Shown here one piece after another: positions 1 through 9,373 of a DNA stretch of 19,856 nt (its first letter is position 1; each line of letters begins with the position of its first letter). A program made the translations under genes and the position numbers. The DNA comes from Boothiomyces macroporosus (Eukaryota > Chytridiomycota > Chytridiomycetes > Rhizophydiales > Terramycetaceae): the NCBI GenBank assembly GCA_027604185.1, contig JADGKB010000181.1, forward strand, positions 1-19,856, in the 5' to 3' direction. The notes under the pieces are model-generated. The model had not been told where the DNA came from. It ran no database searches and was given only the letters and a program-made list of their open reading frames with translations.

Positions 1-121
1 CGTAACATTTTTTTTACTTTACATTTTTAAATTTGTTCAACTTTGAAACCCCCCTTTATGGTAAACAATTCTGGAGGCTGAACAATTAATTTGTTTCAAA
101 AAATAAAAACTCTTTCACAAA

Positions 122-640
122 ATGAAAGCCCAAATATTCTTGTTATCAGCAGCTGCTCTTGCGCAAACGGGTTCCACTAACGGGAGCACAGGTTCTGCCG
201 GAGACTGCAATTCACAGTTCAGCGCAGCAATCTCGCAAGCTAATTCAGCTTGTCCTGGAGTAAATGTACAAATGCCAGTAAACAACAATAATGCTTGCAA
301 ATCAAGCTGTCTTCCTGTTCTCCAGGGAATCGCGAATGGTAACCTCGCACAGGTTTGTGGTTCAAACAGTGTTGCTTTGAATGCCATTCAAATGATTACT
401 CAGCAAGTAGGAAACTGTCCGTTTGTAATTATTTCCTCAACAACTGTAGCTCCAACAAAAACTAATTCACCAAAAACTACAAATCCTAGTGCTACACAAG
501 CTGATCAATCCCAATCAACTACTACTGGTCAACCCTCCGTTGCTACCACTAACGGGCCAGCGGCAGAATATCCAACCATGGCTAACGCGGAACGTGCGTC
601 CACCATTGCAGCTTTATTATCATTGATATTTATGCTTTAA
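122..640 (+). CDS. Small secreted six-cysteine protein, probably GPI-anchored (copy 1)
   Basis: A 172-aa protein I do not recognise as a named family. Residues 1-15 look like a short signal peptide (MK, then a hydrophobic run ending ALA before Gln-Thr-Gly). The mature part carries six cysteines spaced C-x14-C-x14-C-x3-C-x15-C-x19-C, including a CPGVNV motif. A Thr/Ser/Pro-rich stretch follows (about residues 105-150), then a shared NGP-x3-YPTMA motif and a hydrophobic C-terminus ending directly at the stop, as in GPI-attachment signals. I infer a cell-surface or wall protein held away from the membrane by an O-glycosylated stalk. The next gene is a paralogue with identical cysteine spacing. 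No intron is needed. An AATAAA lies 8 nt after the stop. Confidence 0.8.
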   Translation: MKAQIFLLSAAALAQTGSTNGSTGSAGDCNSQFSAAISQANSACPGVNVQMPVNNNNACKSSCLPVLQGIANGNLAQVCGSNSVALNAIQMITQQVGNCPFVIISSTTVAPTKTNSPKTTNPSATQADQSQSTTTGQPSVATTNGPAAEYPTMANAERASTIAALLSLIFML

Positions 641-916
641 ATTATCAAATAAATTTCAATTGTTATTCGTCTCATAATTATTCCACTTCTTTTGGGCACC
701 TCTTCCTCTGTGGGAACCTGTCAAAGTTAACATTGACTGGTACAATAGTACACCAGTATGTTGGCAATAAAAGTGCCATACGCTTTTAATTAAAATATCT
801 TGGCACACGAGTCTATTCTAAATGTATTGAGTAATGATTAGTAATTTTCCGCTATAAGTTTGGAAACTTATTTACAAGTGTGCCCCGCTCAAAAGTTTGT
901 CTCACCAACAAAAAAG
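641..916. other. Intergenic region between the two secreted-protein genes
   Basis: 276 bp with no supported gene. It holds the AATAAA of the upstream gene and presumably the promoter of the downstream one. An imperfect hairpin at 737-756 (CTGG/CCAG arms with a TAC/GTA inner stem) is visible but not strong enough to call an RNA gene. Confidence 0.5.
648..653 (+). terminator. Poly(A) signal AATAAA of the first secreted-protein gene
   Basis: Canonical AATAAA 8 nt after the stop codon at 638-640, implying a very short 3' UTR. Confidence 0.6.
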
Positions 917-1435
917 ATGAAATTGTCATGGATATTAATATCAAGCGCCTTAGGACAAATAGGATCTTCCGGAAGTGTAACTGGATCTATCATTCCGAAT
1001 GATGCCCAATGCCAATCACTATTTCAAAGCCAAATGCAAAATAACGCCGACTCGTGTCCTGGTGTTAATGTTATAAACCCAGTAGGAAATAAGAATGCTT
1101 GCCAATCCGGATGTTCTGGAGTGCTCAGATCTTTTGTTAATAGTGATATTGTAGGTATCTGTGCAGGCAGCAGTGTAGAGTTGAATGTGATAGAATTGAT
1201 ACAGTATCAAATGCAGCAATGTGCCCTAGTAATTACTACTAGACCCGCAATAACTACGACTGTCCCACCTAAACCAACTACCATTCCGCCAGTTGCTACC
1301 ACCACTGGTAATGCTACAGATACTCCGCAAACGACCGTCACTACAACCAACGGTCCTCAACCCCAGTATCCAACAATGGCCAGTGCAAGTAGATCTGGTT
1401 CCTTTTTGTTTCTATTAATCCCATTTATACTTTAA
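917..1435 (+). CDS. Small secreted six-cysteine protein, probably GPI-anchored (copy 2)
   Basis: A 172-aa paralogue of the gene at 122-640. I place the start at ATG 917, not the in-frame ATG at 860, because only from 917 does the protein begin with a signal peptide (MKLSWILISSALG, then Gln) matching copy 1. The upstream 19 residues are hydrophilic and would bury it. The cysteine framework is identical (C-x14-C-x14-C-x3-C-x15-C-x19-C), CPGVNV is shared, and the Thr/Pro-rich stalk, the NGP-x3-YPTMA motif and the hydrophobic C-terminal tail are all present. The stalk is repetitive (runs of TTT, PPKPT). The stop is followed 3 nt later by AATAAA (1438-1443). This is a tandem duplication old enough for the sequence to diverge while cysteine spacing stayed fixed. 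Confidence 0.8.
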   Translation: MKLSWILISSALGQIGSSGSVTGSIIPNDAQCQSLFQSQMQNNADSCPGVNVINPVGNKNACQSGCSGVLRSFVNSDIVGICAGSSVELNVIELIQYQMQQCALVITTRPAITTTVPPKPTTIPPVATTTGNATDTPQTTVTTTNGPQPQYPTMASASRSGSFLFLLIPFIL

Positions 1436-1437
1436 CA

Positions 1438-1443
1438 AATAAA
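1438..1443 (+). terminator. Poly(A) signal AATAAA of the second secreted-protein gene
   Basis: AATAAA begins 3 nt after the stop codon and ends 11 nt before the start codon of the next gene on the same strand, so the 3' end of one gene and the 5' end of the next nearly coincide. Confidence 0.6.
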
Positions 1444-1454
1444 AAATTTTAAAA

Positions 1455-1655
1455 ATGAATCTGGAGGCTGTAGTTAAAATTCAAGCGCTTGTTCGCGGGT
1501 ATCTGTGTAGAAAACGAATACAACAAATCCAGCAAGACTTTGAATTTCTGTGTCAGGAACTGAAAAGGGAAGACGACGAGCTGTACATTAGATTAGAAAT
1601 TGATCGCTTGAAATTGGAAAATATCTGGATTCATCAGCAGTTTCAACGTATATAA
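1455..1655 (+). CDS. Short IQ-motif (calmodulin-binding) protein
   Basis: A 66-aa protein. Residues 8-22 (VKIQALVRGYLCRKR) fit the IQ consensus IQxxxRGxxxR, which binds calmodulin or EF-hand light chains. The rest is charged and predicted helical (Glu/Lys/Leu-rich with regular hydrophobic spacing), so the whole protein is probably one long helix. The layout, IQ motif near the N-terminus followed by acidic helix, recalls metazoan IQCC in outline, but the protein is far shorter and I do not claim orthology. Coding is supported by the motif, a clean ATG 11 nt after the upstream gene's AATAAA, and a stop overlapped by its own AATAAA (1654-1659). It converges on AMMECR1, with 12 bp between the stops. 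Confidence 0.65.
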   Translation: MNLEAVVKIQALVRGYLCRKRIQQIQQDFEFLCQELKREDDELYIRLEIDRLKLENIWIHQQFQRI

Positions 1656-1659
1656 TAAA
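1654..1659 (+). terminator. Poly(A) signal overlapping the IQ-protein stop codon
   Basis: The stop TAA (1653-1655) and AATAAA share two bases (TAATAAA). The signal lies only 8 bp from the convergent AMMECR1 stop, so any transcript must end inside the neighbouring gene or at its border. Confidence 0.55.
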
Positions 1660-1667
1660 TGAATATA

Positions 1668-2270
1668 TTAACGATTAATGTATTCCTGATAAGTTGCGTG
1701 TGATTTGGAGCTCTTGTAGCGAACAACAGATAGTTGATCCAACACCTTATTCACATTGCCTTTGTACCCAGCCTTTCTCAAGAGAGATTCGATGGTTTCC
1801 CTATGATTCCAATCTAGTTTAGAATAGGTTACTTTGGGAAGAGGCAACTTCGGGCAAGTAGGTTGATGAATACCTTTTGCTGTCCAGTATCAATTCCATT
1901 CGTATCCCATGAAGTCCTACTTGCCAATCTTTCCAATCACGGGCCGGTTCAAAGTCAGTCAGCAAAGACACTGAACATTTCAAAGATGAAACTTCGTTAA
2001 TGTCGATGGGGCTGAATCTGCCATCTCTTAGTGCGCTGCCATCAGTTAATATTACCTAGTCAAAGCGTACTCTCTCAGTCCAGAGTAAAGTTCCATTGGA
2101 GAGAAATTGCCAATACAGCCCCGCAATTCTTCCCCTGGTCCTTTGATTGTATTCCAAGTAACAAACAGAGGATAACGTTCGTTTTCAAATTGCGGCTCCT
2201 TTATTTCGTTGCCCTGGAGCTTCCACAGTAGAATATCAAAGCAATAGAAGGTGTGCTCTTTTGTTGCCAT
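1668..2270 (-). CDS. AMMECR1: AMMECR1 family protein
   Basis: A 187-aa protein from three exons on the minus strand: 2056-2270, 1833-2035 and 1668-1813, separated by introns at 2036-2055 (20 nt, with TTAAC) and 1814-1832 (19 nt, with CTAAA). The join gives the family core in order: a CFD-type N-terminus, YPLFVTW, the signature LRGCIGNFS, the GLREYALTSALRDGRF block completed by the first splice, a CSVSLLTDFE block, LHGIR, TYLPEVA, and after the second splice NWNHRETIESLLRKAGY and a C-terminal YxEYI helix. Length fits the conserved AMMECR1 domain (about 190 aa). The biochemical role of the family is not firmly established; a nuclear or regulatory role is suggested for the human protein. Start is ATG 2270. 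It is divergent from CCA1 and convergent with the IQ gene. Confidence 0.92.
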
Positions 2271-2431
2271 TTAAAAGTTTAAAAAATCTGTGACAAGAGG
2301 GTTCAACCAACGAGCAACAATACATGCTCAAGGAGGACTCGGATCAATCCCTGTTGTTGTCAGTCGAATCGAATGACTCTTTTTTTTCACCATTCAAAAT
2401 ATTTATAATCTGTAAACGAGCAGTTTCGCAA
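2271..2431. promoter_or_regulatory. Divergent promoter region AMMECR1 / CCA-adding enzyme
   Basis: 161 bp lie between the AMMECR1 ATG (2270, minus) and the preferred CCA-adding enzyme ATG (2432, plus), or only 53 bp if the upstream in-frame ATG at 2324 is used. Both genes must be driven from here. I see A/T runs (an eight-T run near 2390) but no clear consensus element. Confidence 0.45.
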
Positions 2432-3945
2432 ATGACTTATCCGCTAATAAAACTGACTGAGCTGGAGAAAAAGATTCAAGGCGTACTACTTCAAGTAGTA
2501 GACTCGATTCATAAAAATGAACCTCACTTGGATAGAATTCAACTCAGGATTGCAGGAGGTTGGGTCAGAGATAAACTAATGGGCTCGGAATCTAATGATA
2601 TTGACGTTGCGATTGATACAATGAATGGCGAACCTTTTGCAAATTACGTAAAGCAATGGATGCATAGTCAAGGACACTTGATGTCCAATGTCAGTAAAAT
2701 CAAAGTCAATCCCGACAAATCAAAGCATTTAGAAACCGCTACTGCCAATATTTTTGGGATTGATGTTGATTTTGTGAATCTTCGCAGTGAAACTTATGAT
2801 GAAGATTCTAGAAACCCAGAGATTAAATTCGGGACACCGTTGGAGGATGCGCTCCGCAGGGATATTACAATCAATTCTTTATTTTACAACCTACACTCTG
2901 ATAAAGTTGAAGATTTTACTGGAAGAGGTATTGAAGACTTGAAAAATTGTTTTATCAGGTAAATGTTTATTAAAAAAGAACTCCACTGCCTCCATATCAA
3001 ACCTTTCTTGATGATCCACTGCGAATCTTGAGAGTAATTAGATTTGCGACACGTTTTGGATTTCAACTTTCACCAGATATAGCAGAGTCTGTGAAAAATG
3101 CTGCTGTTCAAAATGCTTTTGAAAAAAAGCTGAGCAGAGAAAGAGTAGGAAAAGAAATTGAAAAGCTGTTTGCTGGACCAGATCCATCTAGATCAGTTGA
3201 TTTGCTTTATGAATTCGGGTTTCATCATCTGGTATTTACCCCACCTGAAGGTGTTCAAGTGGACCAATCAAAAATACAGCATGCTCTGAGTGTGTGCCGA
3301 ACACTGACAGATGTGATAAAGTCAGAGTCAGTGAATATAATACCATGGATGACCAACTTTAGGCAGCCAGAGCATTATCAGCATTTATACATTGCCAGCA
3401 TCGTTTCACCGTACAAGAATATGAACTATAAAGCAAAAGGTAAAGAACATCCTGTGGATAAATTCATTATTTGCCATTCGTTGAAACTAAGTACTTTGCA
3501 GGGCGAATACTGCCACAAACTTTTAGCAAATGCTGATCAAATTTCAAAACTGGTCCAACAAGTGAATCTTGCAGTGGAAAATCCAGATAGAAAATCAGTC
3601 GGGTTGTTGGTTCGGGAATTGGGACAAAAACCATTGGTAAACAACTGGGATCTAGCTGTTTTGATATCCCTTATCTTTGAACTGACTGAACACCCACAAA
3701 ATGCAAATCGAATCATTCAGTCATACCAAAGTTTTATGAAAACAGTTCTTGCACAACGGCTTTCAAATGCTTACGAAATTAAACCATTACTTGATGGTAA
3801 TGAAATTGGTGAATTGTTAAAAATCAAACGTGGTCCTAGAGTTGGTATGCTCCTCCAGACCTTAGTTGAATGGCAGCTTGAAAAAGGCGATCCTACGAAG
3901 GAGGAAGCAATAGAATGGCTAAAATCCCACTACGATCATATTTAA
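2432..3945 (+). CDS. CCA1: CCA tRNA nucleotidyltransferase
   Basis: Adds or repairs the 3'-terminal CCA of tRNAs using CTP and ATP (class II nucleotidyltransferase). Two exons, 2432-2958 and 2979-3945, with a 20-nt intron (2959-2978), give 497 aa. The splice restores the uninterrupted IRTPLPPYQTFLDDPLRILR block expected in the family. Motifs: GGWVRDKL at residues 42-49, the metal-binding SNDIDVAID (Asp56, Asp58), KSKHLETAT, VDFVNLRSE, GTPLEDALRRDITINSLFYN, and the RFATRFGF and SRERVGKE head/neck motifs. It is close to yeast Cca1 over its length. An in-frame ATG at 2324 would add 36 residues. That extension starts acidic and is a poor mitochondrial presequence, so I prefer 2432, though yeast Cca1 does use alternative starts for dual targeting. 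It converges on TBCD, 15 bp between stops. Confidence 0.95.
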
Positions 3946-3959
3946 CAATACAAAACAGT

Positions 3960-3973
3960 TTTATTTTAATAAA
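3960..3973. terminator. Overlapping opposite-strand poly(A) signals of TBCD and CCA1
   Basis: On the minus strand AATAAA (3960-3965) encloses the TBCD stop codon (3961-3963). On the plus strand AATAAA (3968-3973), 22 nt past the CCA1 stop, lies inside the last TBCD coding exon. The two convergent transcripts must overlap at their 3' ends. Confidence 0.55.
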
Positions 3974-6900
3974 AATTCAGATAAAGACTCTCTTACTTTT
4001 TTGCAGCTTTCGGTTGAAGCATCCCATTGAGTGTTTGTCAACAGTTCTTCTGCTCTCGAGTACTTTTCTGGATCTATAGTCATAACTAAACTGGTTGACA
4101 ATACCATGTAAAGAGATTCAGAAGCATTTGTACGAACCTAATATAAATTTAAAAAGTTACAATTGGAAATGGATGGCCCAAGTACAAAACCAGTTTCTCT
4201 AATGCTAGCTTTTGCATCGTGTTATAGATTTCAGGCTGGTCTGGTTCATTTAATGATGCAAAAGACGCAAAACTAGGATTAGGATATACTTACACTTTAA
4301 TTCCGCTAGTAAGCTTTTTAACATTCTTTGACTTGAACACAACTTTTTTCAAATTGTTAAAGATATCTTTCAATGGAGTAGGCTCGCTAATTGCATAATG
4401 AAATCCAGACGAAAGGTAGAGATCAAGTGTATCAAGTAACGGAATTGAGATTCGAGAGTCATTCATATTTTTTGCAAATACAGAGTCAATAGAGGCAACA
4501 ATATCTTGCGCTGTAGTTTCTGGCAAATCAGGATGGAATTGAAGCGGCAGCTCATTCAAAAAATCCGAAAAGCTGCTTGTTGATGCTTTGACTAACGTTT
4601 CTGTTAGTCCACCAACATTATTAACAATTCCTATGATAACATAATCCCTAAAGACTGGAATATGTAAACATTTGCACATGGCGGGATATGCTTCTTTTGA
4701 GTACAACCAATTCACATCACACGTCTTTGAATTTCCATAAATAGCATGCATCAAATACTTTCTTTCAGGAATTTCAACTTGGGCATCATCCAGCAGCCTA
4801 ACAAAGACATTTCCAGCAGTTTCACGAATTCTATCGATTTTTTCTAGGCAAGAAAGTACTAATAATTGAGTCATTTGAATTCTATCTGTCTCTTCAATTT
4901 TAAAACAAGCAAGCTTGGCAAATTTGAATACCATTTCAATTCCTTTCATCGACCCATCTCTAATCCAAGATCCAACATCACCCCTAGAGTCTATGGTATA
5001 ATCCTCCATACCAATTTGAAACGCGGTATATATTTGCTTGAATATTTCTGGATGATTTCCTTCTTGTAGCCATGGCTTTATTTTCTCCAATATGCTGATA
5101 AGCGATGCAACTGCGTTTCTTCTAGATTCAGCATCGTTAAATGCATTGGCATCTTTAATCGGATCAATAACTACACCAGTAAGAGTAGTTACTATAGACT
5201 GAATGTCTTTAATCAGTGACTGGTACGGGAAGTGGCCTAAAGCAAGGCAGTATCCTCTGCGAACATTCTTGTCTTTGGATTTGGCCGCATTTTCTAAAAA
5301 CTGAGCCAACATTTCCTTATCCATCTCTACGCTCTCCATAAACTGCTCAATTGCATCAGAGGCAACAGTGTGTAGAACTTCTTCGATTCTAGTTAAACTA
5401 GTAGTCAACAAATCCCAAATCCCACTTTCATAATCGTTTCTTTCCAGTTCTTTAAACAGTCCGGTTTTTGCAATCGAGCAAACAAATTTGCAAGCAGCTT
5501 CTCGTACAGTTTCAGATCCAAAAGTTTCCAATGAATCTGGGTTAAGCTTTGACAGGCATGATGCGATTTCAAGTTCAATATCAGATGTAATGTTTTGTTT
5601 CTGACTAACCCTGGTTCCAGCGTATACTTCCCCTAATGCAAGCAAGCTGCCATGTATAGTTGAAAGTTCATCCGACGCAATGTTGCCCAGCAACTCTGGA
5701 ATGATGTCGGTAATAAAGTAGTTTTCTGGAAATAGCTTTGCGAGTTCCCCCAAAGATGCACTTGCAGCTTCTCTAATAGTTTTATCCCAATGTCCAATGC
5801 AATGTAATACCAAAAATTCAATGATGGACCAACGATATTCAGGATGTACAGCTAATTCGGGAATCAGCTCTTGATAACAGCTGTTTCTGTTTCCTAACGA
5901 GAAATAGTCAGCTTTTTGAATAATGGTGATACCATGTGGGAAAAGACCCTAGTGTTAATTATAAAAGTACATGTCTTCCGGCATTTTCCTGGAATGCAGC
6001 AGATGCAGCCCTACGAACAGATATTTCTCGATCAGTTAATGCTACAACTAACAATGTTTGAGCTAATTCGAGAGCAAATGGTTGGATAATTGATGGTTCA
6101 TATGCACGAGCAAAAGACCAACAAACATAACAAGCAGAATCACGTACATTAGATCCCAAGGAATGGTTTCCTTTTCGTTGTTCAAACATTAATGCTCGAA
6201 GAACCCAAGGAACTACTTCCAATAGTCTTTCAGGGAGGAGCAAACCTCTACGAGAAAGTTCGGCAAGTGAGAGGCAACAGCCTTGCCAAACTGCATCACT
6301 AGCAGAAGAAATATTTGATCTCTTAATATCTCTGTCTTCTACGTATACATCTTCTTGCATCATTTCCAAGATGGACGAAATGACTTCATCAGCCATTTCT
6401 TTTGGAATTCTATTGCAGATTCTACCAATACCTTTCGCTGCAGTCCATCTAACTATGGTATCAGTATCTCTAAGGTTCGACATTAAAGTGCCGAGGATAT
6501 CCTCGACTTCGTCGGTGATTTCAAAATCTTCTTCGTCCTGTTGCTCTTCTTTTGTAGGCTCAATTACAGCAGCCGTCAAGTTTTCAGCAAGTATTCTTGG
6601 CCCTCTTTGGTATCTCCACACAGCAATTTTAACATTCAGCGAACACAGAGCAATCCTTTGAAGTAATTTTGCAGCATATTTGCGAAGCAGTCCATTTTGT
6701 CTGATAATTGAAGAATTCAATTCTAAATGTGGCATAATACCAGAGACACAGCTTCTAAGTATATCTCTAGGGCCATGTTTGAAGAGGGCTGATAAGCATC
6801 GCAGATGTCCACGCAGTTCAAAGGTGCTTTCGGAATTGGCTATTTGTTCTGCTTGCCACTTCACAAAGCTTGCCAAGTGAGTTACAGAGACATCCTTTCT

Positions 6901-7601
6901 AGTCAACAGCCTCATTGCCAGTATATAGGCACCTTCATACTCTTTCCCCGGGACAACAAGGTACTTTTTGACTAATCCAACAACTCTTTCAACCAGAGGA
7001 ACCTGTACCCCATTTTCAATATGGCCAGAATCAATTTTTTTCAAATCAAATGGTATTCTGCAAATCAATGATACCCACAGCAGAGTTACAAAGGTCATTT
7101 CCCATACTTTCGAGTATTCTAGTTTTGATGAGATGTAGCTCAAAAAGTCCAAAGTTGGCTCCAACTGAGATACTTGATGAGACAGAAATTTAACTAGATA
7201 AACGAACAGTTACCAATGGTCTTGTGTCCTCTTACTTTTGATAAATGATTCACCACTTTATACAGAGGCAGCAAGTACCGGATTTCTTGATCGACCTCTG
7301 GACTAACTTCCATGCTATCCTCAAACTTCATTACGGTATGCAAACATTTTTCCACAATTGGCGATAATATTTCTTCCAAGCTTTTGTCCAATAGTTGGGG
7401 ACGTTCTTGGTATTTATCCAAGATGTAGAGAAATTTGTGAAACTGCATTCCTTCGATTGGCTTGTTGTTCAAGAGTCGCTGCAGCAGTGCAAGAAATTCT
7501 TCCCTTTCGACAAAATCCGTATTGATACAGGTTCGTTTTTGCATCTCAGCCTCCATATATTGTTCTATCAGCGTAACATGATTCTCCTTGTCCGTGATCA
7601 T
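3961..7601 (-). CDS. TBCD: Tubulin-folding cofactor D
   Basis: A HEAT-repeat chaperone that captures beta-tubulin and, with cofactors E and C, assembles and recycles the alpha/beta-tubulin dimer in the cytosol (Cin1/Alp1 in yeasts). Five exons: 7214-7601, 5971-7193, 4294-5948, 4161-4272, 3961-4137. Introns are 20, 22, 21 and 23 nt (7194-7213, 5949-5970, 4273-4293, 4138-4160). The coding sum is 3555 nt, giving 1184 aa, against about 1190 in human. Landmarks: LDKYQERPQLLD and KVRGHKTI near the N-terminus, WRYQRGPRILAENL, TDTIVRWTAAKGIGRI, GSNVRDSACYVCWSFARAYEP, RRAASAAFQENAGRH, MEDYTIDSRGDVGSWIRDG, NVGGLTETLV, and C-terminal CKNVKKLTSGIKV then LGHPFPIVRTNASES. The start is the first ATG in the open frame (7601); upstream in-frame sequence has none before a stop. 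Confidence 0.95.
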
Positions 7602-7824
7602 TTCTGGAAAGTTTTGGAAGAAATTCCGAATCCGGACAACTGACAACCTGTCACAAAATAGACCAGGGATCCTTCTACAAGCTTCCAGTGAAAGATTTCC
7701 AAATCAAACCAATGTATTCCACTTGCAAGTGAGATTAAACTTCAAAATCACGTGATTTCTGAAGCTTTATCGTCATTGGCTGAAAATCCAGAAGTTTGAA
7801 AAAACGATTGGTCAGCGAATAGAA
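7602..7824. promoter_or_regulatory. Divergent TBCD / NF-YC promoter with CCAAT boxes and a CACGTG palindrome
   Basis: 223 bp separate the two start codons. Two reverse-orientation CCAAT boxes, TCATTGGCT (7773-7781) and CGATTGGTC (7805-7813), both match the NF-Y consensus YSATTGGYY completely. A perfect 14-bp palindrome AAATCACGTGATTT (7745-7758) contains TCACGTGA, the core bound by Cbf1/TFE-type bHLH factors. A weaker CCAAT lies near 7709-7713. Because the gene on the right encodes a CCAAT-binding-factor subunit, autoregulation is a reasonable inference. Confidence 0.55.
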
Positions 7825-8363
7825 ATGTCTCTAAACGAAGAAGAGACAGAAACACCAAATGTACAAGAATTAATGCAAGCGTTTTGGCATTCCCAATATG
7901 AAAAAGTTCAGTCCGAGCCGATAGGTAAGGTTAACTCTGACTAGACTTTAAATTCCACCAGCTGCCTCTAGCTCGTATTAAAAAAGTAATGAAGTCAGAC
8001 GAAGATGTGAAGAGCATGATGATTAGCGCAGAGTCGCCTATTCTCTTTTCTAAAGCGTGCGAAATGTTTATACTGGAATTAACACTACGATCTTGGGTAC
8101 ACACGGAAGAGAATAAAAGAAGGACGCTGCAGAAGAGCGACGTATCTACAGCAATTTCAAAGAGTGATCAGTATGATTTTTTGATTGATATTGTGCCTAG
8201 AGAAGAAACAAAGAAAGATCAAGCAGCACCATTTCCATTCTTTCCTCCAGCTGGGTTTGGCGTTACTCCAGAAGCGCTGCTAGCGTATCAGCAAATGCAG
8301 TTTGAAAATCAAAGATTCTTTTCACAAGATAGGGAAGGAAACGGAGAATCCAGTGGTCAATAA
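7825..8363 (+). CDS. HAP5: NF-YC / HAP5 subunit of the CCAAT-binding factor
   Basis: A histone-fold subunit that dimerises with NF-YB/HAP3 and, with NF-YA/HAP2, binds CCAAT boxes in the nucleus. Two exons, 7825-7924 and 7945-8363, with a 20-nt intron (7925-7944, containing TTAAC) encode 172 aa. The splice joins [14 protein letters not shown] to [17 protein letters not shown], exactly across the conserved N-terminal FW helix and helix 1. Further landmarks are [19 protein letters not shown] and the core end [13 protein letters not shown]. The L1 loop reads [10 protein letters not shown], two residues longer than the DVKMISAE I know from yeast and human. The C-terminus (about 60 aa) is short, Pro/Phe- then Gln-rich. 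Start ATG 7825 is just before the acidic leader. The stop lies within AATAAA (8359-8364). Convergent with the aldo-keto reductase, 17 bp apart. Confidence 0.95.
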
Positions 8364-8379
8364 AACACTTGAATTTATT
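8359..8379. terminator. Back-to-back poly(A) signals of NF-YC (+) and aldo-keto reductase (-)
   Basis: AATAAA at 8359-8364 on the plus strand contains the NF-YC stop codon. AATAAA at 8374-8379 on the minus strand starts 1 nt after the reductase stop (8381-8383). Only 9 bp separate the two signals. Confidence 0.6.
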
Positions 8380-8380
8380 T

Positions 8381-9345
8381 TCAAGGGCATTCTTTGCCTT
8401 CGCTAGCTTCTAGAATGGCAAACCATTGTGGACGACTGAGTTGAATATCTTGAGATTTCACGTTTAGTTCGAGACGCTTCATGTCGTTTGTGCCAACCAC
8501 AATAACCGGTTTCGAAGGATGCTTCAATATCCATGCAAACGCAATTTGATCAATCGTGCAATTTCCAATCTCATTTGCAACTTTCTTTAGAGCTTCTACA
8601 ACGCGAACAGTTCGTTCAGATTTGTCGGTGAAAATTCGACCGCCAGCCAAAGGACTCCAGACCATTGGGCGAACTCTTAGCCTTTGCATTTGGTCTAGAG
8701 TGCCGTCAAACAATGGTGGGGTGTGCAACACGGATAATTCGATTTGATTAGTAACTAGAGGATAGCTCAATCTGGACTGTAATAATTCAAATTGGTGAGT
8801 GGTGAAATTGGAAACACCAAAGTTCAACACTTTGCCAGATGCCTTGAGTTCGTTGAATGCTTGAGCCATTTCATCAACATTCATCAATGGATCTGGTCGA
8901 TGAATCAAGAGACAATCAAGGTAAGAAGTTTGAATCTTTTTCAAAGAGTTCTCGACACTCCATTTGATGTACTCTGCGCTAGAGTCATAGTACTTGTTGG
9001 GTACATCTGGTCTCTGAGGACAGTTGATAATGATGTTGCACTTTGTAATAATCTTGATTTTGCTGCGAATGGAAGGCTCCAATGCCAATGCATTGCCAAA
9101 CATCTCTTCGTAAGTGTACCCGCCGTCTATGGTTAATCTAGATTACAGATATCAGCCAAATCAAAGTATGTGATACTGTGAGCGAGACAAGCCTTGATTC
9201 TATTGAGGACATCGTGCGGTTCGCCAGAGTAGTTGTTATCTGCCAACCTCCAAGTTCCAAAAACAAGTTTTTCTTCTCCAAACATCAAGTTGAAAAAATT
9301 GTGCTCACTGATTTCTATCAGGTCATACAAGGGCATGTGACTCAT
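8381..9345 (-). CDS. Aldo/keto reductase, YdhF-like
   Basis: An NAD(P)H-dependent (alpha/beta)8-barrel oxidoreductase of 314 aa. Exons are 9147-9345 and 8381-9126, split by a 20-nt intron (9127-9146, TTAAC) that rebuilds FDLADIYGGYTYEEMFGNAL. The AKR catalytic tetrad is complete: Asp62, Tyr67, Lys95 and His142 (LLIHRPDPLM). Other family motifs are GKVLNFGVSNFT, TNQIELS, LDQMQRLRVRPMVWSPLAGG and a C-terminal cofactor-binding segment VIVVGTNDMKRLE. The resemblance to bacterial YdhF is unusually close in the central third (IHRPDPLM, FGVSNFT, LLQSRL, DGTLDQ). The physiological substrate is unknown. The start is ATG 9345; ATG 9336 three codons later is an alternative. It lies 28 bp downstream of the next gene's stop on the same strand. 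Confidence 0.9.
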
Positions 9346-9373
9346 TACTGTGCTCAAATTAGAAACTCAAGGA

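Noticed and set aside
1..121. Coding or RNA feature at the left edge
   Set aside because: AT-rich spacer with a run of T and a run of C; nothing recognisable. Probably the promoter of the first secreted-protein gene.
7599..7646. TBCD starting at 7646
   Set aside because: The codon at 7646 is TTG, not ATG. The open frame upstream has no ATG before a stop, so the first ATG (7601) is used. For the same reason the starts apparent at 9357, 13273 and 15102 (all TTG) and at 11974 and 17413 (GTG) were not accepted.
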